Source: Bacteroidetes bacterium UBA1935
Lineage (GTDB): Bacteria; Bacteroidota; Bacteroidia; Chitinophagales; Chitinophagaceae
DNA: 64,000 nt
Assembly: GCA_002337045.1 (NCBI GenBank)
Contig: DDFF01000008.1
Coordinates: 592,699-656,698 of the forward strand
Direction of reading: 5' to 3'
In this document: piece after piece, positions 49,646 through 57,964 of the stretch
Layout: every line of letters starts with the position of its first letter
Numbering within the stretch: position 1 is the first letter of the stretch
The notes under the pieces: generated by a model
Told to the model about the DNA's origin: nothing
Database searches by the model: none
What the model saw: the letters and a program-made list of their open reading frames with translations, nothing else
Position numbers and translations under genes: made by a program

Positions 49646-51133
49646 TTATTGACCTTGTGCAGCGGTAAACGAAGGTTGCCCATCAAGCAGGTAAAGGTTT
49701 TCAGTTTTTATTATTTCCAGATTTCTGTTCTGTATTTTTTGCAGCAGGTCTATCACTGCCTGGTAGCTAACACCATTTTTCTTGTCGTTTTTAAACCTAC
49801 ACCTCCAGTGGTCTGTACAGAATGTTTCAGGAAAACCATTAGGCCATACTTTTGTGCCCCTGTTTGTAATCATATTTAGTTGTAGTCCAGCAGATTCAAG
49901 GTCTTTAATCTTAGTTGCCAATTCTTCTGCATCTCTGTTTTTGTATTGCAGGAAGACATCTACACCTACCAATTCTTTTATCGCAGGTTTAGTAGGCGTT
50001 ACTTTGATGTTGAAGCCGGCTTTAGCTTTTGAGTAATCAACAGCTTTTAAGATAGATGGTTTTTGTCCAAGCCTTTGAATTACTGCTTCTGCAAATTCTT
50101 TTGTTCCTATACATTTAACAGAGGTTCCTTCTTTGTAGATGTCGTAGGTATGATGCCCGTCTTCCAGTGTTTTTAACCAAGCATTCTGTATTTTTTCCGC
50201 CACTGCTTCCTGGCCAATGTGTACCAGCATCTGGATAGCGCCTAAGAGTAGCCCTGAGGGGTTAGCTTTATTTTGCCCTGCAATCCTTGGTGCAGAACCG
50301 TGTATGGCTTCAAACATTGCAAAGCCTTCGCCTATGTTGGCACTTCCAGCAAGTCCTACCGAGCCTGTTATTTGTGCTGCAACGTCGCTCAGTATGTCAC
50401 CATATAGATTTGGCATCACTATCACATCAAATGCCTCCGGGGTATCTGCAAGTTTTGCAGCGCCTATATCTATTATCCAGTGTTCTTTCTCTATTTCAGG
50501 ATATTCTGCACCTATCTCGTCAAACATCTTATGAAACAGACCATCTGTCATCTTCATAATATTGTCTTTCGTGAAGCAGGTTACTTTCTTGCGACCGTAT
50601 GCTTTAGCGTATTCAAAAGCATAGCGTATTATTTTCTCTGTACCCGGTTTTGATATCAGTTTCAAACACTGTATTACTTCGTCTGTTTGCTGATGCTCTA
50701 TGCCTGCATACAAGTCTTCTTCATTCTCGCGTACTATTATCACATCCATTACCGGGTGCTTGGTTTGTACAAACGGGTGATAAGAAACACAAGGCCTCAC
50801 GTTGGCATACAGCCCGAGTACTTTGCGTGTGGTTACATTCAGGCTTTTGAATCCGCCACCTTGTGGTGTAGTGATTGGTGCTTTCAGGAATACTTTTGTT
50901 TTCCTCAGTGAGTCCCATGCACTGTTGTCTATGCCTGCAGAGTTGCCGCGCATATACACTTTCTCGCCAATTTCTATTTCTTCAATTTCAAGTGCTGCAC
51001 CAGCTTTTTTCAGGATGTGCAGTGTTGCTTCCATGATTTCCGGGCCAATGCCATCGCCGTATGCCACTGTAATTGGTACAGGCGTTGTTTCAAGTTTCGC
51101 GTTCGCAGTTGCGTTCATTGTGCTTGTTTGCAT
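49646..51133 (-). CDS. icd: Isocitrate dehydrogenase (NADP+), two-domain bacterial type
   Basis: 495 residues. Motifs: VAYGDGIGPEIMEATLHILK, the KAPITTPQGGGFKSLNVTTR substrate loop, YANVRPCVSYHPF, IVRENEEDLYAGIEHQQT, PNLYGDILSDVAAQITGSVG (metal/Asp cluster) and EAIHGSAPRIAGQNKANPSG. A C-terminal extension after residue 340 matches the longer NADP type seen in Bacteroidota and some Alphaproteobacteria. It makes 2-oxoglutarate in the TCA cycle. First gene of the block IDH-small protein-DUF6671-tsaC. Confidence 0.93.
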   Translation of the reverse strand: MQTSTMNATANAKLETTPVPITVAYGDGIGPEIMEATLHILKKAGAALEIEEIEIGEKVYMRGNSAGIDNSAWDSLRKTKVFLKAPITTPQGGGFKSLNVTTRKVLGLYANVRPCVSYHPFVQTKHPVMDVIIVRENEEDLYAGIEHQQTDEVIQCLKLISKPGTEKIIRYAFEYAKAYGRKKVTCFTKDNIMKMTDGLFHKMFDEIGAEYPEIEKEHWIIDIGAAKLADTPEAFDVIVMPNLYGDILSDVAAQITGSVGLAGSANIGEGFAMFEAIHGSAPRIAGQNKANPSGLLLGAIQMLVHIGQEAVAEKIQNAWLKTLEDGHHTYDIYKEGTSVKCIGTKEFAEAVIQRLGQKPSILKAVDYSKAKAGFNIKVTPTKPAIKELVGVDVFLQYKNRDAEELATKIKDLESAGLQLNMITNRGTKVWPNGFPETFCTDHWRCRFKNDKKNGVSYQAVIDLLQKIQNRNLEIIKTENLYLLDGQPSFTAAQGQ

Positions 51134-51160
51134 ATCTATTGTGTATTTAAGTGCATTAAA

Positions 51161-51183
51161 AAAGCGAAGTATAACTTCGCTTT
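51161..51183 (-). terminator. Terminator of the second purK transcript
   Basis: AAAGCGAAGT (51161-51170) / ACTTCGCTTT (51174-51183), a 10-bp stem with a 3-nt loop; on the minus strand followed by a T-run. It lies 5 nt past the stop codon of the 43-residue ORF, supporting that ORF as the last gene of the transcript. Confidence 0.85.
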
Positions 51184-51187
51184 ATAT

Positions 51188-51319
51188 TCAATATTTTATT
51201 TCGTCCTCATTAATAATTAATACTATGTCAATTGCATTTTCAACAAATGCTGTTGAATTGACATCACCTTGCCAGCCCGATAATTTATAGCAACTCAGAT
51301 TAATCTTAGTGTTGTCCAT
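51188..51319 (-). CDS. 43-residue ORF overlapping the second purK gene
   Basis: An ORF from ATG 51319 to TGA 51190-51188 overlaps the end of the second purK by 14 nt, exactly the overlap seen between purK and purE at 39377-39390. Its product (MDNTKINLSCYKLSGWQGDV, then NSTAFVENAIDIVLIINEDE) has no resemblance to PurE or to any family I know. A terminator follows 5 nt downstream. It may be a small partner of the second PurK or a remnant left after the loss of a purE copy. Confidence 0.5.
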   Translation of the reverse strand: MDNTKINLSCYKLSGWQGDVNSTAFVENAIDIVLIINEDEIKY

Positions 51320-52445
51320 ATGAGCCTCTTAGTATGTGACGAATCATTGTTGCTTTCGAAAGCGCGTTTTCAATTGTGTCTTCTGTTATGTTGATATGTC
51401 CCATTCTGCTACCTGCTGTGCCTTCTCTTTTGCCATACAAATGCATGTGTACATCGTTTGAACAGAGTATGACTTTCAGTGCGTCTTCTATACTTTTTTT
51501 TCTGTAAGCTGCAGGTTCAAAGACATTAACCAATACACTGGTGTTTTTCAGGCTTGTATCGCCCATTGGTAGCCCCAACATTACACGTAGTTGTTGCTCA
51601 TATTGAGACGTGGTGCAGGATTCTACCGTATGATGTCCACTGTTGTGCGGCCTGGGTGCCAACTCATTTACCAGCAATCTGCCGTCAGTAGTAAGGAATA
51701 TTTCTACAGCAAGTATACCTACAAGATTTAGTGCCTCAGCTGTTTTTATGGCAAGGTTGCAAGCTTCTATTGCTTTGTCTTTCGGTATGTGTGCAGGGCA
51801 AAGCTGAAAATCGAGCACCATTTGTTGTTTGTTGAATATCATCATTACAGGGTCATAACATTCAACAGTACCCTTTTCGTTTCTGGAAACTATAACTGAT
51901 ATTTCGTGTTTGATGTCAACCCATTCTTCCAGAAAGCATGGTTCATCAAAAGCTTTGTCTATATCTTCTTTTGTATGGAGTATCATGCTGCCTTTGCCAT
52001 CATGGCTGTTTTTACATTTTTTCAGGCAGCCTGGAAGTCTATGTATGTTTGCTGACAAATCTTTTTTATTGAGTACAGGTACTAGTGCTGCTACAGGTAT
52101 ATCATATGTTTCTAAAAACTTCTTTTGTATGTATCTGTCCTGTATTATATCTATTATGTCTGGTGAGGGGTAGACCTTTACTCCTTTCTTAACAAGGTCT
52201 TTTAATGCATGTGTGTTTACGGTTTCTTTCTCTATTGTTATGATATCCAGATACTGTCCGAAGTCTATTACATCTTCGTAATTCATCGGGTCGCCTACCT
52301 TAAAAGAATTCGTATAGCGCGCCCCGGGCGAATTTGGGTCTTTATCCATTACAGAGACATTGAGGCCATAGTCTATGGCATGTCTTATCAACATAGTACC
52401 AAGCTGGTCTCCGCCAAGTATCCCTATCTTCAGTTTGTCTATCAT
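51306..52445 (-). CDS. Divergent second PurK-like ATP-grasp enzyme
   Basis: 379 residues, an end-to-end paralogue of PurK at 39377. Retained: VNELAPRPHNSGHHTVESCT, SQYEQQLRVMLGLPMGDTSL and the acidic metal site. Changed: the N-terminal loop GGGQLGAML becomes GGDQLGTML, and the ATP-loop GYDGKG becomes SHDGKG. Its promoter region repeats that of purK (operator, then GNAGTATTTATTTT). It may bind a different substrate, be regulatory, or be losing activity. It is followed by a 43-residue ORF where purE stands in the other copy. Confidence 0.85.
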   Translation of the reverse strand: MIDKLKIGILGGDQLGTMLIRHAIDYGLNVSVMDKDPNSPGARYTNSFKVGDPMNYEDVIDFGQYLDIITIEKETVNTHALKDLVKKGVKVYPSPDIIDIIQDRYIQKKFLETYDIPVAALVPVLNKKDLSANIHRLPGCLKKCKNSHDGKGSMILHTKEDIDKAFDEPCFLEEWVDIKHEISVIVSRNEKGTVECYDPVMMIFNKQQMVLDFQLCPAHIPKDKAIEACNLAIKTAEALNLVGILAVEIFLTTDGRLLVNELAPRPHNSGHHTVESCTTSQYEQQLRVMLGLPMGDTSLKNTSVLVNVFEPAAYRKKSIEDALKVILCSNDVHMHLYGKREGTAGSRMGHINITEDTIENALSKATMIRHILRGSYGQH

Positions 52446-52460
52446 AACAGATATTTACGC

Positions 52461-52468
52461 CAAAGGTA
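52461..52468 (-). promoter_or_regulatory. -7 promoter element of the second purK
   Basis: TACCTTTG (minus strand) fits TANNTTTG, 15 nt upstream of ATG 52445. The operator begins 18 nt further upstream. Confidence 0.5.
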
Positions 52469-52485
52469 ATATTGCTATTTGCAAT

Positions 52486-52500
52486 GATAGTAATACTATT
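52486..52500. promoter_or_regulatory. Palindromic operator, site 4 (second purK)
   Basis: GATAGT-AAT-ACTATT, 41 nt before the second purK start codon. The downstream sequence repeats that at site 1 (GNAGTATTTATTTT), so the duplication of purK included its operator and promoter. Confidence 0.65.
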
Positions 52501-52612
52501 ATTTATGGGAGTATTTATTTTATTTATACTGTCTGTTTGGATAAGAGATTATTGAAAACACCCAATTACTGTAACGGTTATCAAAAATGATATGACATAA
52601 CATTAAAAAGAA

Positions 52613-52635
52613 ATGAGGGCAAGAATCGCCCTCAT
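52613..52635 (-). terminator. Terminator of the DoxX operon
   Basis: ATGAGGGC (52613-52620) / GCCCTCAT (52628-52635) with a 7-nt loop; on the minus strand TTTCTTTTT follows. It lies about 45 nt after the DoxX stop codon. Confidence 0.8.
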
Positions 52636-52680
52636 GTTCCTTTTGTTTGATGAATGTGTAATGTTTTATTTTTTCCTGCT

Positions 52681-53076
52681 TCATACTTTACGTTTATTAT
52701 CAGCCATTATCTGAATAAATGTTGCAATTAAGAGCAAGTTGAATTCTATCCCGTTTGTACCACCACCAACAACATACCAGCCATGCTGACCGTGCACCAT
52801 AAAGATGCCCAATAAAAGTATCAGTATCATAATTGACGACGCTATGTATAGACCGATATTAGTCAGTAATGCAACAATGCAAAATATATGTGTAAGCTTT
52901 ATGTTCCATGCCAAGAAAACTCCAAAAGGAGCAAAGCCAATTTTGTCTAGGTAGTCCTTCCCGAAAGATTGTATATCACCAGATAGCATACCGGGTATAC
53001 TATGCATAAAAAGAATGATGGCTACGCAAATACGTAGCCAAACATTACTCAGCTTTCTCCCAATTGTACCTGACAT
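52681..53076 (-). CDS. DoxX family membrane protein
   Basis: 131 residues, four membrane helices. The DoxX pattern is visible: RICVAIILFMHSIPGMLSG, YLDKIGFAPFGVFLAWNIKL, LTNIGLYIASSIMILILLLG, and HGQHGWYVVGGGTNGIEFNL. DoxX-type proteins work in thiol/redox or quinone reactions, but the exact role is unknown. Its start codon overlaps the stop codon of the lipoprotein gene (TAATG). Confidence 0.85.
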   Translation of the reverse strand: MSGTIGRKLSNVWLRICVAIILFMHSIPGMLSGDIQSFGKDYLDKIGFAPFGVFLAWNIKLTHIFCIVALLTNIGLYIASSIMILILLLGIFMVHGQHGWYVVGGGTNGIEFNLLLIATFIQIMADNKRKV

Positions 53077-53507
53077 TACTGCAACTGTTGTGTTAGTGCA
53101 GATAAGTCTATGTAACCCGTACTGGTTGAATTAACAGTAGCGGATTTCTTTTCTACGCCACCTACATATAGTTTGCCTGTGAGTGTTTCACCTGCTTTTC
53201 CAAAGCCACCTACTTCTGAGCTTGCACCAAAACCTACCATAGTAAATCCACTTCCTTTTACAGTAACCTCTGTAGACCATGGCAGTTTTACTTTATCTAC
53301 TACCTGGTTTGCACCATCCTGATTGGTATAGCTGACAAGCAAAGTGCCAGTGTAGCTGCCAGTCAGTTCATACTTAACTGTTCGCGATTGTGTAGGTGTA
53401 GACGGAGTTGGTGTCGGTGTAGATGTTGTGTTGTCTGATTTTTTGCAGGAAACAAAACCACTAACTGATACCATTAGTAATAGCGCGGGTAATAATTTTT
53501 TAATCAT
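53076..53507 (-). CDS. Hypothetical lipoprotein with a beta-sandwich domain
   Basis: 143 residues from ATG 53507; the frame opens earlier (53570) inside the AraC gene but only this start gives the lipoprotein signal MIKKLLPALLLMVSVSGFVS with Cys21. A Thr/Pro-rich linker follows, then a small beta domain (VKYELTGSYTGTLLVSYTNQ, VKLPWSTEVTVKGSGFTMVG, LTGKLYVGGVEKKSATVNST), like MmpS-type periplasmic accessory proteins. Operon AraC-lipoprotein-DoxX. Confidence 0.75.
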   Translation of the reverse strand: MIKKLLPALLLMVSVSGFVSCKKSDNTTSTPTPTPSTPTQSRTVKYELTGSYTGTLLVSYTNQDGANQVVDKVKLPWSTEVTVKGSGFTMVGFGASSEVGGFGKAGETLTGKLYVGGVEKKSATVNSTSTGYIDLSALTQQLQ

Positions 53508-53569
53508 ATCTATCTCTTTAACTTCAAAAATAGTTTTGATAAAAGAGGCAGAATTGTAAAAAAACGACA

Positions 53570-54400
53570 TTATGCGTCTTTGTCTCCGGGATAGATGAAA
53601 GAAGAGCTTTCCGATCCTAAGTTTTGTTGTTGTACAAAATCATAAGGTGTTATACCAGAAAAATCTGTAAAGTCTTTAATGAAATGTGATTGGTCCGTAT
53701 ATCCTAATTCATACGCAATGTTTGTAAGCTTACCATAGTTGGCATTGCTTAGTATCTGTAGTGCGTTTTCGAAACGGGTAATGCGTTGCAGTTTTTTTGC
53801 AGATATACCTACGTTTGCTTTAAATCTGCGTTGCAGTTGCCTTTCAGAAAGTTTATATTCTTTTACAAGTTTATCAATAGATACATTTTTGTCTGTACTG
53901 TCTATAGGTGTATGGTGAAAGATATCGTTAAGCAGTGTATCCTGCTTGCGCGTGTACAGTTTTTCAATCAGGTATGCAGAAGTATACTTTACTCGTTCTT
54001 TATGGCTGTGTGCGCCACGCAGCTTTTCAGGAAGGTCTGTTTTGTCGAGCAATATGATATCCGGTGTTATATCTGTAAGCATAGTTGCATCAATACCCCA
54101 AAATGCTGGTAGTGCATGTGGAAAGAAACTAACCCCGAAGTGAGAAAAAGACCCTAACCATGTAGCATCTGTAGGTTTTGTGTCTATGCCACTGACGTAG
54201 CAGCGTGGTTTGTTTTCGCTGCTCTGATGTTCAAAAATAGGTGCGTAGTTGTCTGTATCCTGATATATCAGGCGTGGGTACCTGTCTGCAAAAGATCTGA
54301 TATGCAGTGTGCGTTTTTCACCAAGCATTGCATCGTAGCTCCAAAAGTAGCGCACCCACGGTTTCAGCTCTTTACAAACAGGATATATTTTGTACTGCAT
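53570..54400 (-). CDS. AraC-family regulator with DUF6597-like N-terminus
   Basis: 276 residues. N-terminal part (YKIYPVCKELKPWVRYFWSY ... HFGVSFFPHALPAFWGI) matches the DUF6597 sensing domain of Bacteroidota AraC proteins. The C-terminal about 100 residues are the DNA-binding part: KEYKLSERQLQRRFKANVGI, KKLQRITRFENALQILSNAN, LGYTDQSHFIKDFTDFSGIT. First gene of the operon with the lipoprotein and DoxX; probably its regulator. Confidence 0.88.
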   Translation of the reverse strand: MQYKIYPVCKELKPWVRYFWSYDAMLGEKRTLHIRSFADRYPRLIYQDTDNYAPIFEHQSSENKPRCYVSGIDTKPTDATWLGSFSHFGVSFFPHALPAFWGIDATMLTDITPDIILLDKTDLPEKLRGAHSHKERVKYTSAYLIEKLYTRKQDTLLNDIFHHTPIDSTDKNVSIDKLVKEYKLSERQLQRRFKANVGISAKKLQRITRFENALQILSNANYGKLTNIAYELGYTDQSHFIKDFTDFSGITPYDFVQQQNLGSESSSFIYPGDKDA

Positions 54401-54440
54401 ATCTCTCTGTAGTGAAGTTAAGCTATTCCTGTGTATGCAG

Positions 54441-54466
54441 AAAGCCTCCGGAATATCGGAGGCTTT
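54441..54466 (-). terminator. Terminator of the MBL-rhodanese gene
   Basis: AAAGCCTCCG (54441-54450) / CGGAGGCTTT (54457-54466), 10-bp stem with a 6-nt loop, 26 nt after the stop codon at 54492. The T-run on the minus strand is modest. Confidence 0.75.
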
Positions 54467-54491
54467 TCATATTCACACCCACCCCTGTTTG

Positions 54492-55907
54492 CTACAACAT
54501 CGTTGTCGGACATACATAATCCGTAATACTGAACTTGCCTGTTTCTTTTATCTCTTTAAATCCACCCTTAACGTCTATCAGATTATTGTATCCGCGAGCC
54601 CTCAATATGGATATAAATATCATAGAACGATAACCACCTGCACAGTGTACATGGTATGTTTTGCTTTTGTCTATTACAGACATAGATTCGTTCATGAAAT
54701 CCAGTGGTGCATTTTCCGCACCAATGATATGTTCGCTGTAGTATTCACTTTGTTTGCGTACATCCAGTATATGTGCCTCCGTGTTTGCCATCAGATGGCT
54801 CAGGTCGTCGGCTGATACGGATATAATGTAGTCTGTTTCTTTTCCGGCTTGCTGCCATGCCTCATAACTTCCCTCCAGAAATCCGATTGTGTTGTCATAG
54901 CCTACACGTGCCAGTCTTGTCACTACTTCTTCTTCACGGCCATTATCGGCAACTATCAATATTGGTTGTTTAATGTCAGTTATCAGCGCGCCTACCCATG
55001 GAGCAAAATTGCCATCAATACCTATGTTGATAGAACCCGGTATAAATCCTTTTGTAAATGTTTGCGGATTGCGTGTATCCAGCACCAAAGCTTCCGCTTC
55101 GTGTGCTGCTGTTTCAAAAGCTTGCGGTTTCAGCGCCTGCAGGCCTCTGTTCAGAACAGTGTCTATACTGTCATACCCTTGCTTGTTCATCATTACATTG
55201 GCGGGGAAGTATGCAGGTGGTGGCATCAGTCCGTTTGTTACTTCTTTGATGAATTCATCTCTTGTCATATCTGCACGTAGGGCATAATTGGTTTCTTTCT
55301 GATGCCCGAGAGTATCAGTTGTTTCCTTACTCATATTTTTGCCACAAGCACTACCTGCGCCGTGTGCAGGATAAACGATGATATCATCTGCCAATGGCAT
55401 AATCTTGGTTCTCAATGAGTCGAACAACAGGCCGGCTAATTCTTCTTGAGTAAGGTGTGCTGCTTTTTGTGCAAGGTCAGGACGGCCAACATCGCCTATA
55501 AAAAGTGTGTCGCCTGTAAAGCATGCTATCTCTTTCCCCTTTTCATCTTTCACCAGATAGCATGTACTTTCCATTGTATGGCCCGGTGTGTGTAATACTT
55601 TTATCGTAATGTTGCCAAGTTTCAATATTTCGTAGTCTTGTGCTATGTGAGCATCAAAACCCGGAGCAGCTGTAGGGCCGTAAACGATTGTAGCGCCCGT
55701 TTTTTTAGCAAGGTCTACATGTCCCGATACGAAGTCTGCGTGAAAATGAGTTTCCAGCACATACTTGATTGTGACATTATTCTTAGCTGCTTTTTCTATG
55801 TATGGCTGCACCTCACGTAGCGGATCTAGAATTGCTGCCTCTCCGTTGCTCTCAATATAATATGCTCCCTGTGCCAGGCATCCCGTATAGATTTGTTCTA
55901 TTTTCAT
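54492..55907 (-). CDS. MBL-fold hydrolase with two rhodanese domains (persulfide dioxygenase-like)
   Basis: 471 residues from ATG 55907; the open frame reaches 56045 but its first 46 residues look like noise. Metallo-beta-lactamase domain with ETHFHADFVSGHVDLAKKTG, HTPGHTMESTCYLV and FTGDTLFIGDVGRPDL (metal ligands). Then two rhodanese domains: the first (about 265-360) has VADNGREEEV with no active-site Cys, the second (about 375-460) has HCAGGYRSMIF with the Cys. This resembles ETHE1/PDO-rhodanese fusions that oxidise persulfide. It is divergent from the AI-2E/Crp gene set, with a TauE gene between. Confidence 0.9.
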   Translation of the reverse strand: MKIEQIYTGCLAQGAYYIESNGEAAILDPLREVQPYIEKAAKNNVTIKYVLETHFHADFVSGHVDLAKKTGATIVYGPTAAPGFDAHIAQDYEILKLGNITIKVLHTPGHTMESTCYLVKDEKGKEIACFTGDTLFIGDVGRPDLAQKAAHLTQEELAGLLFDSLRTKIMPLADDIIVYPAHGAGSACGKNMSKETTDTLGHQKETNYALRADMTRDEFIKEVTNGLMPPPAYFPANVMMNKQGYDSIDTVLNRGLQALKPQAFETAAHEAEALVLDTRNPQTFTKGFIPGSINIGIDGNFAPWVGALITDIKQPILIVADNGREEEVVTRLARVGYDNTIGFLEGSYEAWQQAGKETDYIISVSADDLSHLMANTEAHILDVRKQSEYYSEHIIGAENAPLDFMNESMSVIDKSKTYHVHCAGGYRSMIFISILRARGYNNLIDVKGGFKEIKETGKFSITDYVCPTTML

Positions 55908-55987
55908 AAGAAGTATTGTTTTCTTGTAATGATACAAAGATGGGCAACATAAAGTTTCGCGACGGTAACAATTATTACAGAAGTAAA

Positions 55988-56779
55988 TTATTTCAGTATG
56001 GTTTCTTTTATAATGATATAGATACCCATTATAAGCACAAACCACCCAAAGCCTTTTTTCAGTTTATTGCCGGGTATAGACTTGCCTATGTATCCGCCAA
56101 TGAATATACCTGCAATGGCAAGGGTAGTAACGCTGCCAAGTAGTTTCCAATCAATATTATACTGGCCAATATCTCCAGTAAAACCAATAAGTGAATTAAG
56201 TGCTATAATCAATAAAGAAGTGCCGATTGCTTTCTTCATGTCAAGCCCTACAAAGAATACAAGCGCTGGTATAATGAGGAATCCACCACCTGCACCCAAC
56301 AGTCCTGTTACAATACCTATACCAATACCGTATAGTAATAGCTTGCCTATTGATTGTGTGTTCGTATTATTAGCCACTGTATTTTTACTTCTTATCATCG
56401 ATGATGAAGCAAGTATCATCAGTATGGCAAACAGAACCATTGTAGCCGTAGACTTTGTTACGGTCAATTGACTGAGTGTAAACAGGTTGTCCGGTATGTT
56501 GGGTATGATAAATTTTCTAGTCAGGAAAACGGTGGTAATAGAAGATGTGCCGAATAGCAGCGCGGTCTTAATATCAGTCCACCCCTTGAGATAGTTTCTG
56601 TAAGCGCCAACAAGGCTGCTGGTACCTACTATAAATAATGAATAAGATGTAGCAATAGCAGGGGATATGCCAAACAAGTATACCAATACTGGAACCGTGA
56701 GAATAGAACCACCACCACCAATAAGCCCCAATGATATTCCTATCAGTATTGCACTAAGATATCCTGCAATCGTTGCCAA
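55988..56779 (-). CDS. TauE/SafE family sulfite exporter-like permease
   Basis: 263 residues, about eight membrane helices. The two TauE repeats start with IGISLGLIGGGGSILTVPVL and IGIVTGLLGAGGGFLIIPAL, each with the conserved Gly-rich stretch. Family members export sulfite or other sulfonates or anions. It sits 80 nt upstream of the MBL-rhodanese gene on the same strand, which fits export of the sulfite made by persulfide oxidation. Confidence 0.92.
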   Translation of the reverse strand: MATIAGYLSAILIGISLGLIGGGGSILTVPVLVYLFGISPAIATSYSLFIVGTSSLVGAYRNYLKGWTDIKTALLFGTSSITTVFLTRKFIIPNIPDNLFTLSQLTVTKSTATMVLFAILMILASSSMIRSKNTVANNTNTQSIGKLLLYGIGIGIVTGLLGAGGGFLIIPALVFFVGLDMKKAIGTSLLIIALNSLIGFTGDIGQYNIDWKLLGSVTTLAIAGIFIGGYIGKSIPGNKLKKGFGWFVLIMGIYIIIKETILK

Positions 56780-56822
56780 AGTTTCAGTTTAGTGCGAAAG
56801 TAGGCTGTATAGGCTTAGTACA

Positions 56823-56876
56823 GTGTAATGATTGTTACACAGTAAAAGAGTAATTTCATAATGATGACCTACGTCA
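56823..56876. promoter_or_regulatory. Two palindromes in the TauE/AI-2E divergent promoter
   Basis: GTGTAA-TGATTG-TTACAC (56823-56840) and TGAC-CTAC-GTCA (56865-56876). They lie between divergent gene sets of the sulfur island. A Crp/Fnr gene is in the right-hand operon; either palindrome could be its site, though neither is a textbook Crp or Fnr box. Confidence 0.45.
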
Positions 56877-56911
56877 CAATCTGACTAAGGTATTTTATAT
56901 AGTTTGCCATT

Positions 56912-57958
56912 ATGCAACCACGGATACAATCTATTGATACAATATACAAGTACATAGTCGCCGTATTAGGCGGTGGCTTGCTGCTCTATTTTGGCAAAAG
57001 CCTTTTTGTGCCCATGTTCATGGGGCTACTGATTGCAATGGTTATGTTTCCCGTATGCGTATGGTTAGAAAGAAAGAGGATAACAAAGAGCATTGCCATT
57101 ACAATAAGTTTGTCAATAGTAGTTTTACTCTTTCTCGCACTCATTTGGTTGCTATTCTGGCAATTGAGCCTTTTCAGGCAGGATTTGCCTTTTATTGCCG
57201 ATAAACTCTCTGCCAAACTACCCGAACTACAGCGTTGGCTTGCCGAAAACTGGGGTTTATCCTACAAAACACAGCAAGAATGGATAGATAAGCTATCGGG
57301 AGATGTTAAGAACAGTGCAGGTGCATACATCGCAGGTTCTTTCTCTGCGACTGTTTCTACTTTGTTTTCATTGTTTATCATTCCTATATATGCTGCCTTG
57401 TTTCTGTATCACAGGGGCATGTTTGTACAGTTTGTAAAAAGTATAGCAGGTGCAGCAAGACATGCACAGATAGATAAAATATTGTCAGAAACTACTCATA
57501 CCTATTTCCGGTATATAAAAGGTATGGTAATGGTTTACATTATAGTAGGTGTGCTCAATAGTGTTGGTTTGCTGGCATTGGGTATAAAGCATGCCATACT
57601 CTTTGGTATGCTAACTGCTATTATGACAATAGTGCCGTATGTTGGCATCATCATCAGTGCTATGTTGCCTATATCTGTTGCGTTTCTTACCAAAGACTCG
57701 TTGTGGTACCCGTTGGCAGTAATAGGCGTTTTTTCATTTGTTCAGTATCTGGAAGCGAATGTCATCTTCCCCAAAGTTGTTGGTGCACAGCTGAATGTGA
57801 GTACCTGGGCCACACTGGTGGCTATTATTTCAGGCGGAATAGTATGGGGTGTGGCAGGGATGGTATTATTTATTCCTTTTGTTGCAATTTTGAAGATAAT
57901 TACCGACCATTTGGAAGAAGGTAAATCCATTAATATCTTACTAACAAGGAAAGACTAA
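56912..57958 (+). CDS. AI-2E family transporter (PerM-like permease)
   Basis: 348 residues, about eight membrane helices. Family pattern: VPMFMGLLIAMVMFPVCVWL, ISLSIVVLLFLALIWLLFWQ, FSLFIIPIYAALFLYHRGMF, MTIVPYVGIIISAMLPISVA and YLEANVIFPKVVGAQLNVST. The true substrate of most members is unknown. It lies 6 nt before the Crp/Fnr gene and heads a plus-strand operon; sulfur-related export is inferred only from position. Confidence 0.9.
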   Translation: MQPRIQSIDTIYKYIVAVLGGGLLLYFGKSLFVPMFMGLLIAMVMFPVCVWLERKRITKSIAITISLSIVVLLFLALIWLLFWQLSLFRQDLPFIADKLSAKLPELQRWLAENWGLSYKTQQEWIDKLSGDVKNSAGAYIAGSFSATVSTLFSLFIIPIYAALFLYHRGMFVQFVKSIAGAARHAQIDKILSETTHTYFRYIKGMVMVYIIVGVLNSVGLLALGIKHAILFGMLTAIMTIVPYVGIIISAMLPISVAFLTKDSLWYPLAVIGVFSFVQYLEANVIFPKVVGAQLNVSTWATLVAIISGGIVWGVAGMVLFIPFVAILKIITDHLEEGKSINILLTRKD

Positions 57959-57964
57959 AACTAC

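Noticed and set aside
55908..56045. Longer N-terminus for the MBL-rhodanese protein
   Set aside because: 46 extra residues rich in Cys/Tyr with no homology; MKIEQIYTGCLAQGAYYIES is the usual start of this family.
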